Source of the DNA: JACMLX01 sp040384325 | Lineage (GTDB): Bacteria > Gemmatimonadota > Gemmatimonadetes > Gemmatimonadales > Gemmatimonadaceae | Reading direction: 5' to 3' | DNA: 64,000 nucleotides | Assembly: GCA_040384325.1 (NCBI GenBank) | Contig: JAZKJL010000005.1 | Coordinates: forward strand, 496,001 to 560,000 | Shown: positions 16,727 through 24,512 of the stretch, one piece after another | Layout: each line of letters opens with the position of its first letter | How positions within the stretch are numbered: the first letter of the stretch is position 1 | Position numbers and translations under genes: made by a program | Notes under the pieces: generated by a model | What the model was told of the DNA's origin: nothing | What the model saw: only the letters and a program-made list of their open reading frames with translations | The model's database searches: none

Positions 16727-16806
16727 GGCCCCGGGGTCACCTCCGTCGGAGCCCACGCCCTGCCAGTCCGGCACTTTTCGTCGGCTCCCCCCGCAGCCTC
16801 CCCTGC

Positions 16807-18273
16807 ATGGCCACGATCCTGTACGTCGATGATGAACCCAGTGTCGGCCTGATTCTCGAGGACACGCTGGAGCAGGCCGGGCACGTGCCGGTCGGTGCTC
16901 GCAGCGTTCCCGAGGCGTTGCAGGTGCTGGCGCGCGGCGACATCGACTTGGTGATATCCGATTACCGAATGCCCGGCCTGTCGGGGCTCGAGTTCCTCTC
17001 GCTGCTGCGGCGCGAGGGGTACGACGTGCCGCTGATCATGCTCACCGGTTACGCCTCGATCGAACATGCGGTGGCCAGCATCAAGGCTGGCGCGGTGGAC
17101 TACATCACCAAGCCGGTGCGGCCGCAGCAGCTGGAGCTGGCGGTGGAGCAGGCGCTGGAGCTGGTGCGCCTCCGTCGTGAGAACGACGCGCTGCGTCGCG
17201 AGGTGATGGAGTTCCGCAACGAGCGCCAGATCATCGGTGACAGCCAGGTGATGCGGCGCCTGATGCAGACGGTGGCGATGGCCGCGCCGACGCGTGCCAC
17301 GGTGCTGCTGCAGGGCGAGTCGGGCACCGGCAAGGAATTGCTGGCGCGTGCGCTGCACGACCAGAGCGATCGCCGCGACAAGCCGTTCATCCAGCTCAAC
17401 TGCGCCGCGTTGCCCGAGGGGCTGATCGAGAGCGCGCTGTTCGGGCATGAGAAGGGCGCGTTCACCGGTGCGCTGAAGCGCGTGGAAGGCGCCTTCGAGC
17501 GCGCCCACCGCGGCACGCTGCTGCTGGACGAAGTGAGCGAGATGCGCCTCGACCTGCAGGCCAAGCTGCTGCGCGTGCTGCAGGAGCAGGAGTTCGAGCG
17601 TGTCGGTGGCAGCAGCCCGATCCGGGTGGACGTCCGCATCATCGCGACCACCAACCGCAAGCTGCAGGCGGATGCGGCGGCCGGCACCTTCCGGCAGGAC
17701 CTGTATTACCGGCTGAGCACCATCCCGATCATGATCGCGCCGCTGCGCGAGCGTCCGGAAGACATTCCGCTGCTCGCGTATCGCTTCGTGATGCGCACCG
17801 CCGCCGACATCAAGAAGGACGTGAAGGGCATCACGCCCGAGGCGATCGAGATGCTGCAGCGCTATCCGTGGCCCGGGAACGTGCGCGAGCTGCAGCATGC
17901 GGTGGAGCGCGCAGTGATCCTGAGCAATGAAGTGATGCTGACCCCGAATGCCTTCGACGCGGTGCGTTACGGCCTCGACGTCGCCAGCAGCGTGATGTCA
18001 GCCGCACCGCGCGCCGGGACGATGCCCGCTACACGCAGCCTGACGCCCGGCGCGCTGCCTGCCACCGGCAGCGGTGACGGCGTCTGGCTCGGCACCCTCA
18101 ACGTGAACGAAGCCGAGACGGCACTGATCCAGCGCGCGCTCGAAGCCGCCGGCAACAACCGCACCCGCGCCGCCGAACTCCTCGGCATCAGCGTGCGCAC
18201 CCTGCGCAACAAGCTGAATGGCCCCGGCCGTACCGGCGATCACGACGCGGTCGAGGACGAGCTGGAGTCCTGA
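16807..18273 (+). CDS. NtrC-family sigma-54-dependent response regulator (flagellar activator candidate)
   Basis: 488 residues from ATG 16807. Receiver domain (1-120) with Asp52 in VISDYRMPG and Lys102; AAA+ domain (about 140-370) with Walker A GESGTGKE (170-177), the sigma-54-contacting GAFTGA loop (217-222) and Walker B LLLDEV; Fis-type helix-turn-helix at the C-terminus (NNRTRAAELLGISVRTLRNKL). Such proteins (FlrC, FleR, FlgR) drive middle flagellar genes. Sigma-54 sites upstream of flgB, fliL and fliQ in this window are the natural targets. No cognate kinase is adjacent. Confidence 0.92.
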   Translation: MATILYVDDEPSVGLILEDTLEQAGHVPVGARSVPEALQVLARGDIDLVISDYRMPGLSGLEFLSLLRREGYDVPLIMLTGYASIEHAVASIKAGAVDYITKPVRPQQLELAVEQALELVRLRRENDALRREVMEFRNERQIIGDSQVMRRLMQTVAMAAPTRATVLLQGESGTGKELLARALHDQSDRRDKPFIQLNCAALPEGLIESALFGHEKGAFTGALKRVEGAFERAHRGTLLLDEVSEMRLDLQAKLLRVLQEQEFERVGGSSPIRVDVRIIATTNRKLQADAAAGTFRQDLYYRLSTIPIMIAPLRERPEDIPLLAYRFVMRTAADIKKDVKGITPEAIEMLQRYPWPGNVRELQHAVERAVILSNEVMLTPNAFDAVRYGLDVASSVMSAAPRAGTMPATRSLTPGALPATGSGDGVWLGTLNVNEAETALIQRALEAAGNNRTRAAELLGISVRTLRNKLNGPGRTGDHDAVEDELES

Positions 18274-18374
18274 ACACTCGTCGCATCGCGATGCGCAGTC
18301 CGGCGCGGTGCGGTCGGAAATCGTCATGCGTCTCGCGGTTCGCGCTTCGTTTCTGCGCGAGCGTTTCGTAACTA

Positions 18375-18572
18375 CTTGACGCAAAGGCACAAAGGCGCAA
18401 AGACGCAACGCTTTCAGGCGCGTTCGTAGCTGAACATTCGCGGCGGCGAGTCATCCATGCAGGTCTCGCCGGTAAAGCACACAAGAATGTCTTGTGGCTC
18501 CACAGCGCGAGATTCTGCTCATCTGCAGCACGATCGCGTTGCGCCTTCGTGTCTTTGCGTCTTTGTGTCAGG
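18375..18572. repeat. Imperfect inverted repeat pair of AAAGRCGCAAAG type
   Basis: Left arm 18375-18411 (built from GCAAAGGCACAAAGGCGCAAAG-like 10-mers) and right arm 18535-18572 are about 37 bp long, inverted and roughly 80 percent alike by eye, enclosing 123 bp with no gene. The arms are of the low-complexity CACAAAGNCGCAAAG type seen dispersed in many bacterial genomes. It sits in the 432-bp gap between the sigma-54 activator and the amidohydrolase. Confidence 0.65.
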
Positions 18573-18574
18573 CA

Positions 18575-18646
18575 GTTGCTGTTGCCGTTGCCGTTGCCGT
18601 TGCTGTTACTGTTGCCGTTGCTGTTGCCGTTGCTGTTGCCGTTGCT
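18575..18646. repeat. Hexanucleotide microsatellite GTTGCY x12
   Basis: Twelve consecutive 6-bp units alternating GTTGCC and GTTGCT (one GTTACT), then an interrupted further copy. On the minus strand it would read as Ser-Asn-Gly-Asn repeats in an apparent frame, but that frame has no other protein features. Likely prone to copy-number change. Confidence 0.85.
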
Positions 18647-18705
18647 GAGCTGTTGCCGTTGTCGTCTGTCCACACACCGCACGCGTGGTGCGGGCCGTGA
18701 AGCGA

Positions 18706-21081
18706 CTACGGCTTCCTGACCGCCGGTGCCGCGGGCGGCGGGGTGGTGGCTGGCTTGGTGACCGGCGCGCGGCGGCGGGGGCGACGGGCCGGGGCGCGGC
18801 GATTGCGGGCGGCGCTGGAGGCGGAATCGACCACGCTGCAATCCAGCGGTGCCCGCTCGCCACTGCCCCTCTTGGTCACGGCGGCTGCACCGCGGCAGAC
18901 CACGTCGGTGGCGCGCACTTCACGTGTCGGGATGACGCCCTTGCGTGGGGCCGGCTTGACGCCGACGGCGGCATACAGCGAGTCGGGGATGTAGATCACG
19001 CCACCCTTCATCACCAGCTCCATGCGGCGCAGGTCGCGCATGCGCTGGCTCGGGTCGCCGTCCACCAGCACCAGGTCGGCCAGCTTGCCCACTTCGAGGC
19101 TGCCGCGATCCGCATCCTTCTTCATCACGCGCGCGGCACCGAGCGTGGCGATGTGGAGGATGTCGGTGTTCGGGATGTTGGCCTCGGAGAACAGCTCCAG
19201 CTCGCGATGCAGCGAGAAGCCCGCCATGCCATCGGTGCCGGCCACCAGTGTGACGCCCGCTTCGTGCAGGCGGCGCACCAGCCGCTCCATGTTGATGAAG
19301 CTGGCGCGATGCAGCGGTTCCAGCACCGGCGTCACCGGCAGTCCGCCGGCCAGCAGGCCGCGCCGTGCCACCGCCGGCATGCGGATCGCCACCGGCAGCG
19401 AGGCCTGGTCCAGCGTGCCCGCGCGCGACGTGAACATCTGCTCGAACACGTTCAGCGTCGGGTCCACCACCACGTTGCGTTCCTTCAGCAACTGGATGAA
19501 GCGGATCACCTTCTCGCTGCGCACGTCGATCGAGCCCGCAAACTTCGCCACGTCGGTGAAGCGAGCCGGCGTGCGGGTGTCGATGCCCGAATCGCCGAGG
19601 AAGTTGAGGAAGAGAAAGTTCGCATGCTGCAGTTCGTCGGCGCCGGCGCGCACGAACTGCTCGGCCGACATGCCCTGCGGCACGTGGCCGCTGACACGCA
19701 TGCCGCGCTGGTGCGCGGTGCGCACGATGGTGGACACTAGCTGCGGGTCGAGCGACGAGTAGACCTTCACCTGCTCGTAGCCGCGATCGGCGTAGGCGTC
19801 GACCGCCGCCTTCGCTGCGTCACGCGTCGAGACCAGCACCTTGCTTGGACCGGCGTAGGGGCCGGGGCCATCCATGAACCCACCCATCAGCACGCGCGGA
19901 CCGAGCAGTGTGCCCTCGTCGAAGCGGGTGCGACGCGCCAGCAACTCGTCGGTGTCGTTGGCGAGGTCGCGTACGGTGGTGACGCCACCCGCCAGGTGCA
20001 GCAGCCCGTCGTCGTCCTGCACATGCACGTGCATGTCCCACAGGCCGGGGAGCAACGAGCGTCCGGTGCCGTCGATCACTTCGGCACCCGACGGCACCGG
20101 CACCACGCCATCGGCGCCGCTGGCGATGATGCGATCGCCACTCACGATCACCGTCTGCTGCGGCACCATCTTCTTCGCCACCGCGTCGAACAGGTTCACG
20201 TGCGTGAACGCGACCGGGCCCTTCGGCCGGCGCGCCAGGTTCGACGCCAGGGCGGCGTCCCGTGATGCCGATGCGGCCACCTGTGCCGCGACCAGCTCGG
20301 ACGCGGCCGATTCGAAGCCACGACGGATGACCATCTGCCAGCTGTTTCCGCTGGCGAACAGGCGCCCGTCGCCATCCAGCCAGATCACCTCGGGCGTCAG
20401 TCCGAGCCCCGAGATCTCGTACGAGGTGACCCGCCTGCTGAGACCATCGGCGGTGACGGTGCGGGTGGCGCCTGGGGCGAGGCGCGCCGCGCCCTCGGGC
20501 AGCAGCGTGACGCTCTTCGTCTTCGTCAGCAGCAGCGCCTTGGCGAGCACCGCGACATCGCTGGGGATCGTCTCGAGAGGCAGATAGAAGCCGGCGCCGG
20601 GCTGCACCCGGCCGGCCGCATTGTCGTTGCGCCAGGTGACGAGCGGGCCGGGGCCGGGCGAGATGGACTCCCGCACCGCCTTCTTCAGGTAATCGGTGCC
20701 GACCAGCTGCAAGCCGACCGGAATCCCGGCCTTGTCCACCTTCAGCGTCTGGGTCAGCGTCGGGCCGCGACCGCGGTCGTTGTAGCTGAAGCTGGTGGTG
20801 ACGGTGCCGCCGGTATCGGGCCATTGGCGCAGCCGGCCCGCCATGCGCCCCGACATCATCACCAGGTATTCGACCGTGTCACCGCTGGACGGTGTACCGG
20901 ACGCAACAGTTATGACGTCTGCACGCGGCAGGTCGGACGGCGCGGATCGCAGCCGGCCGGCTTCCGACATTTCGAGCGTGCCGCCCCCGGACTTGCACCC
21001 AGCCAAGGCCAGGCCGCAGAGCGCAACGGCGCGTACGGGGCTCGACAGGAATCGAACGGTGGGCTGCAGCATGGGGGGCAA
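18706..21081 (-). CDS. Amidohydrolase-family lipoprotein (imidazolonepropionase-like)
   Basis: 791 residues. Signal peptide with lipobox LALAGC (Cys29), so probably an exported lipoprotein. Residues 50-290 form a unique N-terminal domain; 290-700 is a metal-dependent amidohydrolase with His351/His353 (LWDMHVHV), Lys439, His466 (SGHVPQG), His486 (LQHANF) and Asp617 (VAGTDG), all metal or catalytic positions of the family. The last 60 residues are Arg/Pro/Ala rich. The reaction is unknown; related proteins cleave cyclic amides or dipeptides. No link to motility is visible. Alternative start Met4. Confidence 0.85.
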   Translation of the reverse strand: MPPMLQPTVRFLSSPVRAVALCGLALAGCKSGGGTLEMSEAGRLRSAPSDLPRADVITVASGTPSSGDTVEYLVMMSGRMAGRLRQWPDTGGTVTTSFSYNDRGRGPTLTQTLKVDKAGIPVGLQLVGTDYLKKAVRESISPGPGPLVTWRNDNAAGRVQPGAGFYLPLETIPSDVAVLAKALLLTKTKSVTLLPEGAARLAPGATRTVTADGLSRRVTSYEISGLGLTPEVIWLDGDGRLFASGNSWQMVIRRGFESAASELVAAQVAASASRDAALASNLARRPKGPVAFTHVNLFDAVAKKMVPQQTVIVSGDRIIASGADGVVPVPSGAEVIDGTGRSLLPGLWDMHVHVQDDDGLLHLAGGVTTVRDLANDTDELLARRTRFDEGTLLGPRVLMGGFMDGPGPYAGPSKVLVSTRDAAKAAVDAYADRGYEQVKVYSSLDPQLVSTIVRTAHQRGMRVSGHVPQGMSAEQFVRAGADELQHANFLFLNFLGDSGIDTRTPARFTDVAKFAGSIDVRSEKVIRFIQLLKERNVVVDPTLNVFEQMFTSRAGTLDQASLPVAIRMPAVARRGLLAGGLPVTPVLEPLHRASFINMERLVRRLHEAGVTLVAGTDGMAGFSLHRELELFSEANIPNTDILHIATLGAARVMKKDADRGSLEVGKLADLVLVDGDPSQRMRDLRRMELVMKGGVIYIPDSLYAAVGVKPAPRKGVIPTREVRATDVVCRGAAAVTKRGSGERAPLDCSVVDSASSAARNRRAPARRPRRRAPVTKPATTPPPAAPAVRKP

Positions 21082-21205
21082 TGAACGTGTCGGCGCGCGC
21101 CGCCGTCATCGGGGGCGCCTCGCTCTACCTGATCTGTAGCAGCTTCCGGGCCGACGGATCTTCGGCGCCCTCCCGTGCACCCCGGCACGGGAGGGCGCCG
21201 GTCGA

Positions 21206-22573
21206 TCAGACGAACGCGCCGTGCCCCGTCAGCGCCCGGCCGACGATCAGCGTGTTGATCTCGTTCGACCCTTCGTACGAATAAATCGCCTCGGCATCGG
21301 CAAAAAAGCGCGCGACGGAGTGATCGAGCAGGATCCCATTCCCGCCCATCGACTCCCGTGCCAACGCCACCACCTCTCGGCATTGCGCCGCGCAGAACTG
21401 CTTCGCGAGGGCGGAATGGTGCTCCTCGCACAGCCCGGCGTTCTGGAGCCGGCTGACCTGCAGCGCCAGCGCCTGCATCGAGGCCAGCTTGCCGACCATC
21501 TTGGCCAGCATGGACTGGATGAGCTGGAAGCTGCCCAGCGGCCGGCCGAACTGGGTGCGGCGCTGCGCGTACGCCAAGGCACGCTCGTACGCGCCAGTCG
21601 CGCACCCGACCGCGATCCAGGCCACACCTACTCGCGTCATGCCCAGCACCCGGGCCACGTCCTTGAACCCGTTCGCGCGCTGCAGCCGGTTGCGCTCGGT
21701 GACCCGGACATGGTCGAGCGTGACGTGCCCGTTCTGCAGGGTCCGCTGTGCGATCTTGCCTTCCATCTTCCTGACCGAGTAGCCAGGAAGGCTCGTCTCG
21801 ACGATGAAGCCCTTGACCTGCTGATCAGCCACGTCCCGCGCCCAGACGACGACGAAATCACCGAAAGTCGAATTCCCGATCCAGCGCTTCTCGCCGTTGA
21901 TGATCCACGTATCACCATCGCGCCGGCAAGTCGTCGTTATACCGCCAGCAACGCCTGATCCCACATCCGGCTCGGTCAACCCGAAGGCGCCCAGCACTTC
22001 CCAGCGGCGCATCCGGGGCAGCCACTCGTCCTGCTGCTCCTGCGACCCGCAGAGCAGGATCGACCCGAAGGCCAGTCCGCCGTGGACACCAAGGAAGGTG
22101 GCGAACGAGCAATCGACCCGCGCCAGCTCCATGGTCAGGACCCCTTCGGCCACCGAGTCGTGCGTGACCGAGCCATCCGGAGCCACGGGGAAGATCGACG
22201 CCAGCAGGTCGAGCGAGGCGAACGACGGAATCAGGTGATACGGAAACTCCGCCCGCTCCCAGTAATCGTTGGCGATCGGTTCCACCTCACGATCCATGTA
22301 GGCGCGCGCACGCAATCGGGCCGATTCCACCGAGGCCGGCAGGTCGCGGAGCAGGTGGAGGAAATCCACCTCGATCTCCGGCGCTGCCGGTGGCGCCACC
22401 TTGGCCTTGGCGATGGACCGCTTCGCCCTGGCCAATGCCGGGCCGTCCATCTTCAGCAGTTGTTCGATGACCCCGGTGAGTTCGGGGCGGTCCTGCAGGC
22501 GGGAAACGACCTCGGCCACACGCGGATCGAGCGGGGTGAGCAGGTCGGACTGGGACAGGATGTCGGTAGCCAT
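21206..22573 (-). CDS. Acyl-CoA dehydrogenase, glutaryl-CoA dehydrogenase / ACX4-like
   Basis: 455 residues from ATG 22573. An extra 80-residue N-terminal region precedes a complete acyl-CoA dehydrogenase fold: FGLTEPDVGSG flavin motif, INGEKRWIGNSTFGDF, RTQFGRPLGSFQLIQ, ESMGGNGILLDHSVARFFAD and the C-terminal EGSNEINTLIVGRALTG, whose Glu (YSYEGSNE) occupies the catalytic-base position of glutaryl-CoA dehydrogenase. RWIGN and the C-terminus also resemble short-chain acyl-CoA oxidase ACX4. It oxidises an acyl-CoA to an enoyl-CoA; substrate not determinable. Unrelated to the flagellar genes on either side. Confidence 0.92.
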   Translation of the reverse strand: MATDILSQSDLLTPLDPRVAEVVSRLQDRPELTGVIEQLLKMDGPALARAKRSIAKAKVAPPAAPEIEVDFLHLLRDLPASVESARLRARAYMDREVEPIANDYWERAEFPYHLIPSFASLDLLASIFPVAPDGSVTHDSVAEGVLTMELARVDCSFATFLGVHGGLAFGSILLCGSQEQQDEWLPRMRRWEVLGAFGLTEPDVGSGVAGGITTTCRRDGDTWIINGEKRWIGNSTFGDFVVVWARDVADQQVKGFIVETSLPGYSVRKMEGKIAQRTLQNGHVTLDHVRVTERNRLQRANGFKDVARVLGMTRVGVAWIAVGCATGAYERALAYAQRRTQFGRPLGSFQLIQSMLAKMVGKLASMQALALQVSRLQNAGLCEEHHSALAKQFCAAQCREVVALARESMGGNGILLDHSVARFFADAEAIYSYEGSNEINTLIVGRALTGHGAFV

Positions 22574-22888
22574 GTGTGCATCCCTGCGACGGCGCAGGCG
22601 GATCCGGACTGGGAGGGGAAGGCAGGAAGCCCGTGCGGGTCGCACTGCACTGCGAAGGACTCGCACTGCGGCGCCCCGTCACGCTGGCCGAAAATACCGT
22701 GCGGACACGATTCACGTACAACCGTCGCGACCCGACGCTGTTCCAATCGCGCCACGTGAACCGGGGGCCGAGGCGGCAGCGGCAACTCTGGCCCGGTGCC
22801 AGTCGGCACAAACTGCCGGAGCAGCCGGCTCTGCCGTGCGTCAGAGACGCCGGCGTCGCATTGAACGAGCCGCATGAGAACGCATACA

Positions 22889-22918
22889 AGTCGCACCCGG
22901 ACAACGGGTTATGCGACT
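22889..22918. promoter_or_regulatory. Dyad upstream of the flgB sigma-54 promoter
   Basis: AGTCGCA (22889-22895) and TGCGACT (22912-22918) are perfect reverse complements, 16 bp apart; the spacer contains a second inner CCCG/CGGG pair. It ends 32 bp before the -24 element. A candidate activator binding site; compare 40442-40466. Confidence 0.45.
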
Positions 22919-22950
22919 CTGCGTGAGCTCGGTGGCGCTCCGGACCCGAC

Positions 22951-22966
22951 TGGCACCGGCCGTGCT
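22951..22966 (+). promoter_or_regulatory. Sigma-54 promoter of the flgB operon
   Basis: TGGCACCGGCCGTGCT: GG at 22952-22953 and GC at 22964-22965 separated by 10 bp, followed by TTTT. Matches the -24/-12 consensus TGGCAC-N5-TTGCW with one base off. About 45 bp upstream of the flgB start. Confidence 0.8.
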
Positions 22967-23010
22967 TTTCCACGATCCCGACGCGTGTCCCCTCACCTCG
23001 GTTCCGGATC

Positions 23011-23316
23011 ATGGCGCTCTTCAACTTCGTCAATCGGGTCTCTTCGGCCGGCTCCCTGCGGGAAGCCATGGACCAGAGTGCCATCCGTCATCGGCAGATC
23101 GCCGATCGGGTGGCGAATGCGACCCTGGTGAACAAGGATGGCTTCGCCCTGCCCCCCGGCAGCACCGCCGCTGCGGCGGTCTCGGGTGAGCGCGGTGTGG
23201 TGGACACGGAACAGGAGATGGCCGCACTGGCCAACGAGCAGCTCTACTTCGAGACGGCCGCGACGCGACTCAAGGCGACGTACGACTCGATCCGCCACGC
23301 CATCCGGGATCGCTGA
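23011..23316 (+). CDS. flgB: FlgB proximal rod protein (short)
   Basis: 101 residues, shorter than the usual 110-140. The N-terminal rod-protein segment (RHRQIADRVANATLVNKDGF) is a divergent form of the NNIANvdTpGFK motif, and the C-terminal helix (MAALANEQLYFETAATRLKA) fits FlgB. FlgB forms the proximal rod next to FliE and the MS ring. First gene after the sigma-54 promoter and 2 bp before flgC. Confidence 0.85.
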   Translation: MALFNFVNRVSSAGSLREAMDQSAIRHRQIADRVANATLVNKDGFALPPGSTAAAAVSGERGVVDTEQEMAALANEQLYFETAATRLKATYDSIRHAIRDR

Positions 23317-23318
23317 GC

Positions 23319-23879
23319 ATGCCGAAGCTTCCTGGCCTGCTGCCATTCCTCGGTGGCCCGGCGATCCGTCCAATGTTCCGCGCACTCGGCATCGCTGCCA
23401 GCGGCATGTCGGCCCAGCGCACGCGCATCGAAGTGGCGGCCAGCAACCTCGCCAATGCGGATGTCACGCGCGGCGCCGACGGCAAGGCGTACAGTCGCCG
23501 CGTCGTGCAGTTGCGCACCGCCACCGCCGACGAGCGTGAGGCCAGCTTCCGCTTCCCGAACCAGCTGCCGTTCACGCAGGCGCCGTTCGGCACCTCGCAG
23601 TTCGATGTCCCTGCCGGAGCCGCGTCGTCATCGCCGCCGTCGGTGGACGATCCGAACTACGGCGTGACCGTCGAGTCGATCCAGGAAGACACCACGCCGG
23701 GCGCGCGGGTGCACATGCCCGGCCATCCGGATGCGGATGCCGAGGGCTACGTGACGCTCTCGAACGTGAACCGGACCACCGAGCTGGTGGACCTGCTCGA
23801 TGCACGCCGCGTGTTCGAGGCCAACGCGACCGTGTTCCAGTCGGCCAAGCAGATCCTGCGCAAGTCACTGGAGCTCTGA
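23319..23879 (+). CDS. flgC: FlgC proximal rod protein
   Basis: 186 residues from ATG 23319; the conserved FlgC start (MFRALGIAASGMSAQRTRIEV) begins at Met19, so translation may start at 23373. SNLANADVTR is the rod motif, and YVTLSNVNRTTELVDLLDARRVFEANATVF with a C-terminal KQILRKSLEL is a typical FlgC C-terminus. A Ser/Pro insert lies in the middle. Part of the flgB-flgC-fliE proximal rod set. Confidence 0.93.
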   Translation: MPKLPGLLPFLGGPAIRPMFRALGIAASGMSAQRTRIEVAASNLANADVTRGADGKAYSRRVVQLRTATADEREASFRFPNQLPFTQAPFGTSQFDVPAGAASSSPPSVDDPNYGVTVESIQEDTTPGARVHMPGHPDADAEGYVTLSNVNRTTELVDLLDARRVFEANATVFQSAKQILRKSLEL

Positions 23880-23882
23880 GTC

Positions 23883-24179
23883 ATGGCCATCAACGCACTC
23901 ACCGCCCAGCTGCCCGGCGCGCTGCCCGACCTGTTCCGTCGCACCGAGACGATGCCGACGCGAACCGACGATGGCGCCGCCACCGGCACCACCACGGCGG
24001 ACGCGCAGGGCGACGAATCACGCGCCCAGGCGTCGCGCACCACCGACGACACCACCCGCATGCTGGCGCGTCGCGCCGCACTCGGTCCGCTCACCTACGG
24101 CCGGTCCACGATGCCGGCCGCTGCTCCCGCTGCCGCACCGATCGGCATGCGTGGCGCTCATCTCGACGTTCGAGGCTGA
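23883..24179 (+). CDS. Hypothetical small protein between flgC and fliE
   Basis: 98 residues, Ala/Thr/Arg rich and without a recognised domain. Features visible: an N-terminal MAINALTAQLPGALPDLFRR helix, a Thr/Asp-rich middle, a MLARRAALGPLTYGRS segment and a C-terminal MRGAHLDVRG. Intergenic distances are 3 and 5 bp, so it is part of the rod/MS-ring operon. flgC and fliE are usually adjacent, so it is an inserted gene. Could be an export substrate or an accessory rod factor; not known. Confidence 0.65.
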   Translation: MAINALTAQLPGALPDLFRRTETMPTRTDDGAATGTTTADAQGDESRAQASRTTDDTTRMLARRAALGPLTYGRSTMPAAAPAAAPIGMRGAHLDVRG

Positions 24180-24184
24180 ACACA

Positions 24185-24508
24185 ATGACGATCGATCGAT
24201 TCGGTGCCTTTGCACAGCGCGTGGCCGACTTCGGACTCCCCGGTGAAGGTGGCCGCTCGGTGCCGGTGTTGCCCGAGCCGGCCAGTGGCGGCGCCTTCGG
24301 CGACGTGCTGACGCGGGCCGTGAACGAAGTCAGCGCCGCGCAGGACGTCAGTGGCGAGACCACGCGTCGCTTCCTCGCCGGCGAGCAGGTGGATTTGCAC
24401 CAGGTGATGGCTGCCTCCTCCGAAGCCGGCATCGCGCTCGACACGATGATCGAGATCCGCAACAAGGTGATCGACGCCTACCGGACGCTGATGTCCATGC
24501 AGAACTAG
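24185..24508 (+). CDS. fliE: FliE MS-ring/rod junction protein
   Basis: 107 residues, complete. FGDVLTRAVNEVSAAQD, the FLAGEQVDLHQVMAASSEAGIAL motif and C-terminal MIEIRNKVIDAYRTLMSMQ define FliE, which attaches the rod to the MS ring and is the first export substrate. Followed 4 bp later by fliF. Confidence 0.96.
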   Translation: MTIDRFGAFAQRVADFGLPGEGGRSVPVLPEPASGGAFGDVLTRAVNEVSAAQDVSGETTRRFLAGEQVDLHQVMAASSEAGIALDTMIEIRNKVIDAYRTLMSMQN

Positions 24509-24512
24509 ACCG

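Larger units (their letters stand above)
22574..23010. other. Regulatory intergenic region upstream of flgB
   Basis: No gene is supported. It contains a nested dyad at 22889-22918 and a sigma-54 promoter at 22951-22966, both oriented to flgB. Confidence 0.7.

Noticed and set aside
16291..17898. Long minus-strand open frame opposite the sigma-54 activator
   Set aside because: Gln/His/Arg-rich mirror frame of a conserved AAA+ protein; its far end is out of frame with flgL.
18575..18646. CRISPR array
   Set aside because: The repeats are contiguous 6-bp units without spacers, and there are no cas genes.
18188..18841. Minus-strand frame with Ser-Asn-Gly-Asn repeats
   Set aside because: It is the translation of the GTTGCY microsatellite and the CAAAGRCGCAAAG repeats; it overlaps the end of two real genes and has no other features.
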